In this document: piece by piece, positions 57,907 to 64,000 of the stretch | Layout: each line of letters opens with the position of its first letter | Position numbering within the stretch: the first letter of the stretch is position 1 | Assembly (NCBI RefSeq): GCF_902459555.1 | Contig: NZ_CABPSM010000001.1 | Coordinates: forward strand, 62,001 to 126,000 | Reading direction: 5' to 3' | DNA: 64,000 bases | Source of the DNA: Pandoraea horticolens | GTDB taxonomy: Bacteria > Pseudomonadota > Gammaproteobacteria > Burkholderiales > Burkholderiaceae | Notes under the pieces: generated by a model | The model's input: the letters and a program-made list of their open reading frames with translations, nothing else | What the model was told of the DNA's origin: nothing | Databases searched by the model: none | Position numbers and translations under genes: made by a program

Positions 57907-58955
57907 GCGCGTTGCATATCGTAGAAAAATTGGGGAACCGGTGCTTGCTGCGCCGCCAGCCGGTCGTAGACCCAACGTCCGACGGCAATGTCGAGAATGC
58001 CCAGGCCGAAGGGGGAAAACACGATTGGCCGGTCACGCGCCGGAGGCTCGCCACCACAAAGCAAATGCGGCAGCGATGTGGTGACGAAGCGCCGATGGCC
58101 AGCCTCGACCTCCGTGAGATGAAGCGAGGTCATCGCGCGCAGGCAATGATCGATGTCGTCGACCACGTTGTAAGACTCGAGAACAATCGCGGGCGCGAGG
58201 TCGCGCAGCGAGAGATGCAGCACGATTGGGCAATGCGAGAACCAATCGGGGTTCTCGAGATAGGGCGACGCCGCCGTTGTGGTGAGCACGATGACGTCGG
58301 CCGCGCGAATGGTGTCTTCGAGCGACGCCTCCGGGCGAGCTTCGTAACCGAGGCGCTTCCCGATTCGGGTCGCAAGCGACACCGCATAATCGCTGTTCAG
58401 ATCGTGCACCGTCACCTCGCCGATCGGCAGCGTCGCGAGCGGCAAACACTCGGCCACATGACGCGCGATAACGCCCGCGCCGACAAACGCCACGCGCAGG
58501 TTTTTCGACGATGCCTGCCTCGTGGCGGGCGCGTTGTTCGCGAGGCAGCGTAGCGCACTAATTGCACTGGCCGCCGTGCGCGCCGCGCTGATGATGCTCG
58601 CTTCCATGCACGCCATCGGATAACCGGTCGTAGCGTCGTTCAGAATGAGGACAGCCGATGCGCGCGGCATTCCACGCTCGACGTTCTCAGGAAAACTCGA
58701 TATCCATTTGATGCCGGTGACGCCATCGCCATTACCGTCGCGATCACGAATGTGCGCCGGCAGCGCGATGATTCGATTGCGTTGTCCGTCGGGAAAACGG
58801 AGAAACTGACTTTCCGGATTCACGGTACGGCCGGCGTTGTGGGCTCGATATGCCGCTTCGACCGTATCGAGAACGGCAGACTTGCTCTGCCCGATGGCAG
58901 CATCAATCTGCTCCCCGGTGAACACGCGGAATTGCGGTAGCGGCAATGCATTCAT
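57903..58955 (-). CDS. sbnB: SbnB-like N-((2S)-2-amino-2-carboxyethyl)-L-glutamate dehydrogenase
   Basis: A 350-residue member of the ornithine cyclodeaminase/mu-crystallin family. The substrate-side region ESQFLRFPDGQRNRIIALPA and the Rossmann motif VAFVGAGVIARHVAE near residue 165 fit SbnB. In staphylococci SbnB oxidatively hydrolyses ACEGA with NAD+ to L-2,3-diaminopropionate and 2-oxoglutarate. Adjacency to an SbnA homologue, with a four-base ATGA overlap, supports the same reaction here. A simple ornithine cyclodeaminase is the alternative. Confidence 0.85.
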   Translation of the reverse strand: MNALPLPQFRVFTGEQIDAAIGQSKSAVLDTVEAAYRAHNAGRTVNPESQFLRFPDGQRNRIIALPAHIRDRDGNGDGVTGIKWISSFPENVERGMPRASAVLILNDATTGYPMACMEASIISAARTAASAISALRCLANNAPATRQASSKNLRVAFVGAGVIARHVAECLPLATLPIGEVTVHDLNSDYAVSLATRIGKRLGYEARPEASLEDTIRAADVIVLTTTAASPYLENPDWFSHCPIVLHLSLRDLAPAIVLESYNVVDDIDHCLRAMTSLHLTEVEAGHRRFVTTSLPHLLCGGEPPARDRPIVFSPFGLGILDIAVGRWVYDRLAAQQAPVPQFFYDMQRA

Positions 58956-60037
58956 AGCAATGAAGGGCTCACGATGTCGAGGGTGTGGGATGCCCCGCGT
59001 GGCGCACCGGAAAGATCGTCAACGCTGGCAGCGGCCCAGTCTGGGTCGTAGAGAGTGTCCAGATACTTGTCGCCCATGTCCGGTGCGATGGCGACAACCG
59101 TGTCGTTGGCCGCGATGTCCCCCGACGACATTTGCACGGCGCGCAACACGCTGCCCGTCGACCCGCCCGCCAGAAATCCGCGTGCGGCCAGCATGTGACA
59201 CATGCGCAGTGTGTCCGCTTCGGGGATGTGGACGATGGCATCAGGAGGCTCCGCCTCCAGCGATTCGCACAGCGGCGGGCGACAGCTTGTCCCCAGTCCT
59301 GGAATGCGTCTCGGTCCCGGCGGACCACCGAACGTGACGGAGCCGACGGCATCCACCGCGATGATGCGCGTCGGCAGTCGATGCGCTCGCACGTAGCGCA
59401 AGCATCCGATCAATGTGCCGGTCGTGCCCGCGCCGACGAACAAATGGCCGGCATCGGGATAGGCCGCGAAGATTTCAGGCGCCGTCCAACGGTAGTGCGC
59501 CCGCCAATTGCCGGGATTGGCATATTGATTGACCCACACCCATCGCGCGTCGCGCGCCACTTGTTCCCGGATCCACGCGATGCGTGTACCGAGATATCCG
59601 CCCTGCGCATCGCGACGCTCGACGCACACGACGTGGGCGCCTGCCGCTTGCATGGCGCGGACGGCCTGACGCGAGGTATTGGGATCGGTCACACAGGTGA
59701 AGCGGTAGCCGCGATTCGCACACACCATCGCCAACGCCACCCCGAGATTTCCGGACGACGACTCGACGATCTGCGTGTTCGCGTGAACGCGCCCCGTCGC
59801 TTCCAAATCTTCGATCAGTTGAAGCGCCGTCTTGAGCTTGATGGAACCGGCCGGATTCAGTCCCTCCAGCTTGAGGTGAACCGCGGCGAGACACAAACCG
59901 CCAATCGCCGTGAAGACGGGAGCCGTCGGTTGCAGGAACGCGCCACCGACGCGCAACGATAGGCCATCGCGCGTTCTTTCGCTTGCTTCGGGCCCGACCT
60001 GCGGCGGCACCGCCAACGTTTCGTGCTGATACCCCAC
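58952..60037 (-). CDS. sbnA: SbnA-like N-(2-amino-2-carboxyethyl)-L-glutamate synthase
   Basis: A 361-residue PLP enzyme of the cysteine synthase family. PLP Lys is in KLEGLNPAGSIKLKTALQLI (about residue 67); the IKLK form is characteristic of SbnA and not CysK (IKDR). VESSSGNLGVALAMVCANRG and VGAGTTGTLIGC bind the cofactor. SbnA condenses O-phosphoserine with glutamate to ACEGA, the first step to 2,3-diaminopropionate. The start is uncertain: I prefer the GTG at 60037 after GGGAGG, but the frame is open to a TTG at 60073. It is the first gene of the operon. Confidence 0.86.
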   Translation of the reverse strand: MGYQHETLAVPPQVGPEASERTRDGLSLRVGGAFLQPTAPVFTAIGGLCLAAVHLKLEGLNPAGSIKLKTALQLIEDLEATGRVHANTQIVESSSGNLGVALAMVCANRGYRFTCVTDPNTSRQAVRAMQAAGAHVVCVERRDAQGGYLGTRIAWIREQVARDARWVWVNQYANPGNWRAHYRWTAPEIFAAYPDAGHLFVGAGTTGTLIGCLRYVRAHRLPTRIIAVDAVGSVTFGGPPGPRRIPGLGTSCRPPLCESLEAEPPDAIVHIPEADTLRMCHMLAARGFLAGGSTGSVLRAVQMSSGDIAANDTVVAIAPDMGDKYLDTLYDPDWAAASVDDLSGAPRGASHTLDIVSPSLL

Positions 60038-60133
60038 CCCCACCTCCCGAAGTCCCGCCCGAAGGCGACGCAATGGCGTGGTGAAGGGATTGCGGTTCGC
60101 AAGGGCCTTCGTTCATGCACGCCGTGAAGCGTC

Positions 60134-60181
60134 ATTTAAGCGAACCGGACGAGCGCGGAACACCTGCATAGTCGTGTAGGA
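60134..60181 (-). promoter_or_regulatory. Lux-box-like palindrome and -10 element before the biosynthetic operon
   Basis: The 20-mer at 60162-60181 reads ACCTGCATAGTCGTGTAGGA. It matches the V. fischeri lux box at 13 of 20 positions and has imperfect inverted arms CCTGCA/TGTAGG. On the minus strand TTAAAT (60139-60134) lies 35 bases (centre to centre) downstream, close to the 33 expected when a LuxR protein binds over the -35 position. The sbnA-like start is about 95 bases further. Binding by the luxR-type product at 50629 is inference. Confidence 0.4.
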
Positions 60182-60187
60182 CGCAGG

Positions 60188-60334
60188 ATGCGGCGGGGTA
60201 TTTGGGAACCTGCGGAGCACGCTACGCCCGCAACCGCAGCTTGGGGAATCGGGATGAATCGGGAAATCGGCGGGAAATCGCCGTGAACCCGTCGAACGCG
60301 CAGGTATATGCCGAAACGCGTTCGCGGATGACGC
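60188..60334. repeat. Short GGGAAATCG-like repeats in the spacer
   Basis: Between the lux-box-like site and the bioC-like gene, the motif GAATCGGG or GGGAAATCG recurs four times in about 45 bases (roughly 60244-60285). Part of it can fold (GGCG-GGAAAT-CGCC). No reading frame here has a ribosome site. Confidence 0.4.
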
Positions 60335-61264
60335 TCAGCGAGGCCGGCCGCCGCGTCCGATATCCTGAATGCGAACGACGGCGTTGCCCGCCGCATCGGT
60401 CTTCTCAGGAATTTTCCAGGCGTGGCCGTAGACAAGCTCGAAGGTCAGCGCAATCGTGCCATCCTGTCCGCGCTGACGCTCCAGCGCCGCGCGCAAGGCC
60501 GCAAGGCGCGCCCTCCCCGTGAGCCCGCTACGACGCTCCGGCAACGGATTTACCCCAAGCAGACGGACGTCGCGCAACAGCGTATCCGGAGATTCGAACG
60601 TGAGCGTGAGGCGCTCCATGTCCGTGACAGGCGTATCGAAGCCGCTCGCCACCATCATGTCGCCCAGATCGTGCATGTCCGTCGGCTCGAGCACATGCGC
60701 AATGTCATCGACTTCCGCCCATGCCGTGCGCAATTCGCGCAGCGTGTCGGGGCCGTAGGCCGAGAACATCAGCAAGCCATCCGTACTCAGCACGCGATGC
60801 CACTCGGGAATGACGCGATGCGGCTCTCGATACCAGTGAAGTGCGAGATTCGACCACACCAGATCGAATGTGCGCGAGGCAAACGGGAGTGCCGAGAAAT
60901 CGCCCTGCACCACACCGTACGGCGGCGCAGTGCGCAGCAGCCGGCGCCAGCCGGTGGTCGCCCCGGCCGCAGCGGCCGCAGCGGCCGCCTTGACCATCGC
61001 GAACGAAGCGTCCAGGCCCACGCGATAGGCTTCGGGGTAGCGCTCGCCGAAGCTCAGCAGGTCGCCGCCCGTGCCACATCCGACGTCCAGCACGCGTTTG
61101 GGCTTGAGTTTGATGTAATCGAGCCGGCTCGCGAGCCGTGACGCCACCTCCCGCATCAGGAAATCGGCCTCCTGCCAGTTCGGCGCGCGCCGGTCGAACG
61201 CGGTGCGCAAAAAGCGGGCGGAGAACGCTGAGGACGGGGTTTGGGGAGCGACTGAAGGCTTCAT
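60335..61264 (-). CDS. bioC: BioC-like malonyl-ACP O-methyltransferase
   Basis: A 309-residue SAM-dependent class I methyltransferase. The SAM motif is VLDVGCGTGGDLLSFGERYP near residue 57, VVQGDFSALPFASRTFDLVW follows near 120, and LALHWYREPHRVIPEWHRVL near 140 matches BioC. BioC methylates malonyl-ACP to start pimelate synthesis for biotin. A poly-Ala stretch (KAAAAAAAAGA) is inserted near residue 95. No other biotin gene is in the window, so the specific function is probable, not certain. ATG at 61264 chosen over an open frame to 61357. Divergent from comF. Confidence 0.83.
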   Translation of the reverse strand: MKPSVAPQTPSSAFSARFLRTAFDRRAPNWQEADFLMREVASRLASRLDYIKLKPKRVLDVGCGTGGDLLSFGERYPEAYRVGLDASFAMVKAAAAAAAAGATTGWRRLLRTAPPYGVVQGDFSALPFASRTFDLVWSNLALHWYREPHRVIPEWHRVLSTDGLLMFSAYGPDTLRELRTAWAEVDDIAHVLEPTDMHDLGDMMVASGFDTPVTDMERLTLTFESPDTLLRDVRLLGVNPLPERRSGLTGRARLAALRAALERQRGQDGTIALTFELVYGHAWKIPEKTDAAGNAVVRIQDIGRGGRPR

Positions 61265-61436
61265 GGGACGGGCGAAAAGGCGAGTCGGCAGTATACTCGT
61301 TGCTGTCCGAATGCATCGGACACCGCCAAGCGGCCCGGCCAAGACCGATCTCCACACCTGACGGCACTGGCCGCTCGGCCCGCCACATCACTCTGTCCCT
61401 GCTATCGCCTTGCCCATCCTTCGCGCCACTTTCCCC

Positions 61437-62213
61437 ATGCTCGCCAGACTTGCCGGTGGACTGCTCCGCGTAGCGTTGCCGGATCACTGCGCGGTCTGCC
61501 GCCGGCGCGCGACGAGGCAAGTCTGCTCGGATTGCGCGCAGGCATTCGACGACGCCCGGTCCGATGCGCCGCTGCGCTGCCATCGATGTGCCGCAGCATT
61601 GCCATCGCTGGCGGCGCCGACCGAAGACGCAACGACACCCAACGCCGATGATGCGACAATTTGCCGCACACAATCGCCCATCGTCTGCGGACAATGCCTG
61701 CGGCACCGCCCCGCATTCGACGCCGCGTTGACACTCGCAGACTACGTGGCGCCACTCGATATGCTGATGATTCGTCTGAAATACCAGGGCGCCCTGCCGT
61801 TCACTCGCGAATTCGGCGAACGCCTCGGCGACGCGCTGACAGCGCGGGGCGACGCGACACCGCTGCTGGTCCCCGTACCGCTTGCGCCCTCACGACTCGC
61901 GTCGCGTGGCTTCAATCAGGCTTGGGAACTGGCGCGGGTGGCATCCCGTCGTGCGAATCTGCCCGCCAGCGCCCATGTGCTGCGACGTGAGCGATCGACT
62001 GCCGCACAGCAGCGTCTGTCCCGCGAAGCGCGCAGGTGCAATCTGCGCGGCGCTTTCGTCGCGAGCGACCACGCTCGCGGACGCCGCATCGTGCTGGTCG
62101 ACGACGTCATGACCACCGGCGCGACCTGCGATGCCGCAGCCGCCGCACTCAAGCATGCGGGCGCAACGCATGTGCTTGCGGCTGTCGTATTGCGTACCCC
62201 GTCTTCTCTGTAA
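61437..62213 (+). CDS. comF: ComF-family phosphoribosyltransferase-like protein
   Basis: A 258-residue protein. An N-terminal zinc-binding segment (CAVCRRRATRQVCSDC, then CHRC and CGQC) is followed by a PRT-type domain. RLKYQGALPFTREFGERL near residue 115, PLAPSRLASRGFNQAWELA near 150 and the PRPP-loop IVLVDDVMTTGATCDAAAAA near 225 mark that domain. ComF/GntX proteins are linked to DNA uptake or use of DNA as nutrient. A Thr/Asp-rich insert separates the two parts. The ATG at 61437 is preferred to an upstream TTG. trmL follows after 16 bp. Confidence 0.9.
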   Translation: MLARLAGGLLRVALPDHCAVCRRRATRQVCSDCAQAFDDARSDAPLRCHRCAAALPSLAAPTEDATTPNADDATICRTQSPIVCGQCLRHRPAFDAALTLADYVAPLDMLMIRLKYQGALPFTREFGERLGDALTARGDATPLLVPVPLAPSRLASRGFNQAWELARVASRRANLPASAHVLRRERSTAAQQRLSREARRCNLRGAFVASDHARGRRIVLVDDVMTTGATCDAAAAALKHAGATHVLAAVVLRTPSSL

Positions 62214-62229
62214 CTCTGCCCCCACGCTC

Positions 62230-62700
62230 ATGTTCAACGTCGTTCTCGTCTCACCTGAAATTCCGCCGAATACGGGTAACGTGATTCGCCTGTGTGCCAA
62301 TACCGGCGCACGGCTGCATCTGATCGAACCGCTCGGCTTTCCGCTGGACGACGCGCGTATGCGCCGCGCGGGGCTTGACTATCATGAGTACGCAGAGATG
62401 AAGGTCCATCGGGACTGGGACGCGTTTCTGGCTGCCGAAACGCCCGACCCGACGCGGATGTTCGCGCTGACGACACGCGGTTCGCGTCCCTTCGGGGAGT
62501 TGTTCTTCGCACCCGGCGATTGGTTTATCTTCGGCTCGGAAACGCGTGGCCTCGCGCCGGAATTGCTCGACACGTTCGCCACTACGCAACGCGTGCGCCT
62601 GCCGATGCGCCCCGGCAACCGGAGCCTCAATCTGTCGAATACGGTCGCCGTGGTGGTCTTCGAAGCGTGGCGTCAGCAGGGTTACGCCGAAGGGTCCTGA
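62230..62700 (+). CDS. trmL: tRNA (cytidine(34)-2'-O)-methyltransferase
   Basis: A 156-residue SPOUT methyltransferase that modifies the wobble base of certain Leu tRNAs. It starts MFNVVLVSPEIPPNTGNVIR (first SPOUT motif). FIFGSETRGLAPELLD and LPMRPGNRSLNLSNTVAVVV form the trefoil-knot SAM site. The start at 62230 matches the family. It ends 19 bp inside the convergent macrodomain gene. Confidence 0.95.
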   Translation: MFNVVLVSPEIPPNTGNVIRLCANTGARLHLIEPLGFPLDDARMRRAGLDYHEYAEMKVHRDWDAFLAAETPDPTRMFALTTRGSRPFGELFFAPGDWFIFGSETRGLAPELLDTFATTQRVRLPMRPGNRSLNLSNTVAVVVFEAWRQQGYAEGS

Positions 62701-63212
62701 CTGGCCAGTTCCGCTTGATAGCGTGCCAGCATCGGGGCGTCGAAGCAGACGAACTCCACGCGTTCGATGTTCGGGAAGTGAGGCAGCGCATCGAGCACGG
62801 TGAACACGGCCAACGGCACGGCGAGTTCGGCCGGATAGCCAAAGATGCCGCAACTGATCGCCGGAAAGGCCGCACTCCGGCAGTCATGTTCCGATGCCAG
62901 ACGCAAGCTTTCCCGGTAGCAACTCGCCAGCAGGGCGGGTTCGTCGTCAGCGCCACCGCGCCAGACAGGGCCGACCGCATGGATCACGAACCTCGCCTTG
63001 AGGCGAAATCCCGGGGTGAGCTTTGCCTGCCCGGTGGGGCAGCCGTGAAGTTTGCGGCAAGCTTCGAGCAGTTCGGGGCCGGCCGCGCGATGGATCGCGC
63101 CATTGACGCCGCCACCGCCGAGCAACAATTCGTTCGCGGCATTCACGATGACATCGACGGGGGATTGGGTGATATCGCCTTGAGAGGCGTGCAGACGGGA
63201 AACTTGCGACAT
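62682..63212 (-). CDS. Macrodomain protein (O-acetyl-ADP-ribose deacetylase type)
   Basis: A 176-residue macrodomain. DITQSPVDVIVNAANELLLG near residue 13, GGGGVNGAIHRAAGPELLEACR and FPAISCGIFGYPAELA are the ADP-ribose-binding motifs of the MacroD/YmdB type. The catalytic Asn and Asp region (NAAN and VNGAIH) looks intact except that Asp of the usual GVDGAIH is replaced by Asn. It removes ADP-ribose from proteins or acts on O-acetyl-ADP-ribose. AAGGGAG precedes the ATG at 63212. The 3' end overlaps trmL by 19 bp. Confidence 0.9.
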   Translation of the reverse strand: MSQVSRLHASQGDITQSPVDVIVNAANELLLGGGGVNGAIHRAAGPELLEACRKLHGCPTGQAKLTPGFRLKARFVIHAVGPVWRGGADDEPALLASCYRESLRLASEHDCRSAAFPAISCGIFGYPAELAVPLAVFTVLDALPHFPNIERVEFVCFDAPMLARYQAELASQDPSA

Positions 63213-63355
63213 GGGCTCGACTCCCTTGTGGCGAGTGCCGGCGACGGGATTGTGCCGCCGGGGAAACGGCTTACCGGCAATCCCGTAGCGGATCATCGAT
63301 AAGCCACGCGAAACCTGACACCGCTGCGTTGACGACGCAACATGCGGTGACGCGT

Positions 63356-64000
63356 TTAGCTCGCGTCATCCTCGCGTTCGGCGCGGGCATCGCGCCGCAG
63401 CAGGGCTTCCACCGCCGCGCGGGCAGGCAAACCCTCGAACAATGTGGCGCATACCGCGTCGGTAATCGGCATTTCGACGCCATGCGCACGGGCCAGATCA
63501 CGCACCGCACGTGCACATCGTACGCCTTCGGCGACATGTCCCAGCGACGCCAGCACGTCGTCGAGCGACTTTCCTGTCGCCAGTCGTAACCCCACCGTAC
63601 GGTTACGCGACAAATCGCCGGTTGCCGTCAGTATCAGATCGCCCATGCCCGTCAGCCCCATGAACGTCTCGGGCTTACCGCCCAGCGCGACGCCCAAGCG
63701 GGTCATTTCGGCCAGACCACGCGTCACCAGCGCTGCGCGGGCGTTCAGCCCCAGACCCAGACCGTCGCTCACACCTGTCGCGATCGCGAGCACGTTCTTC
63801 ACGGCGCCCCCCACTTCGACACCGACGAGGTCGTCACTCGAATAGATGCGCAGGGCACCGAAATGGCAGGCAGCAATCGTCAGCTCGCACAGCGACGGCA
63901 CCGCGCTGGCAATGGTCAGTGCTGCCGGGAGGCCCTGCGCGACTTCGCGCGCAAAGCTCGGCCCCGAGAGCGGACCACCCGCAACCCGCGGGAAAACCTC
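63356..64000 (-). CDS. gpsA: NAD(P)H-dependent glycerol-3-phosphate dehydrogenase, C-terminal part (cut by window edge)
   Basis: The visible 214 residues are the second half of GpsA, which reduces dihydroxyacetone phosphate to glycerol-3-phosphate for phospholipids. [15 protein letters not shown] lies near the edge. [20 protein letters not shown] (catalytic Lys) and [20 protein letters not shown] follow; the latter is the conserved substrate-binding segment. The nucleotide-binding N-terminus lies beyond the right edge. No frameshift is seen. Confidence 0.94.
   Translation of the reverse strand, partial: EVFPRVAGGPLSGPSFAREVAQGLPAALTIASAVPSLCELTIAACHFGALRIYSSDDLVGVEVGGAVKNVLAIATGVSDGLGLGLNARAALVTRGLAEMTRLGVALGGKPETFMGLTGMGDLILTATGDLSRNRTVGLRLATGKSLDDVLASLGHVAEGVRCARAVRDLARAHGVEMPITDAVCATLFEGLPARAAVEALLRRDARAEREDDAS

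Noticed and set aside
57907-57975. TTG-initiated extension of the purA-like gene
   Set aside because: The ATG at 57906 overlaps the upstream stop as ATGA. The extension lies inside the sbnB-like coding region and resembles nothing.
57903-60037. Staphyloferrin-B-like siderophore cluster suggested by sbnA and sbnB
   Set aside because: No NIS synthetases, decarboxylase or siderophore transport genes are nearby. SbnA and SbnB here more likely only supply diaminopropionate.
60244-60285. Possible CRISPR or tandem array from GGGAAATCG-like repeats
   Set aside because: Units are nine bases or shorter, imperfect and without regular spacers; cas genes are absent.

Overview
The window is chromosomal DNA of a GC-rich beta-proteobacterium. 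Gene content and order point to the Burkholderiales, family Burkholderiaceae; a Pandoraea- or Burkholderia-like genome is my best guess, but genus is inference. Supporting blocks are kdsD-kdsC-lptCAB-rpoN-hpf-ptsN-hprK-rapZ, mutY/mutM, lolB-ispE-tRNA-Gln-prs-rplY-pth, the pqqL-like M16 pair divergent from ftsY, and a full aa3/caa3 cytochrome oxidase locus. I see no insertion sequence, prophage, CRISPR array or rRNA.

Layout. 0-6 kb, minus strand: start of a phosphonate ABC transporter (phnD partial, phnC) behind a clear two-repeat PHO box, then a DeoR regulator, a LysE-type exporter, apt and a Kef-type cation/proton antiporter. 6-15 kb, plus strand: Kdo synthesis, LPS transport, sigma-54 and the nitrogen PTS/HprK/RapZ group. 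15-17 kb, minus strand: the two GO-system repair glycosylases. 17-25 kb: TPR protein, lolB, ispE, tRNA-Gln, prs, rplY and pth, facing rsmD-coaD-ferredoxin. 25-34 kb: NodIJ-like ABC exporter, M16 peptidases, ftsY, argO-like exporter, maiA, ybiB. 35-40 kb: rpoH behind a perfect CIRCE operator, then cydP-cydA-cydB-cydX, including the 38-residue cydX. 40-50 kb, minus strand: cytochrome c oxidase subunits and assembly genes in two transcription units separated by a terminator and an oppositely oriented small membrane gene.

Accessory region, 50.6-60.2 kb. Eight tightly packed minus-strand genes form an apparent biosynthetic operon. It encodes SbnA-like and SbnB-like enzymes (L-2,3-diaminopropionate from O-phosphoserine and glutamate), a divergent adenylosuccinate synthetase paralogue, an AurF-type diiron N-oxygenase with all seven metal ligands, an acetylornithine-carbamoyltransferase-like enzyme, a threonine-synthase-like PLP enzyme, a D-amino-acid-oxidase-like flavoenzyme and a flavin-reductase-like protein. 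Several genes are joined by ATGA or GTGA stop/start overlaps. A LuxR-type regulator with all six signal-pocket signature residues, but no luxI neighbour, lies tail-to-tail with the last gene. A lux-box-like palindrome lies upstream of the first gene. I infer a signal-controlled pathway to an N-oxygenated diaminopropionate-derived amino acid antimetabolite. The PurA-, carbamoyltransferase- and ThrC-like proteins would be tailoring enzymes or resistant target copies. I do not recognise this exact cluster as a described one.

60-64 kb: bioC-like methyltransferase, comF, trmL, a macrodomain protein and gpsA, which runs off the right edge.
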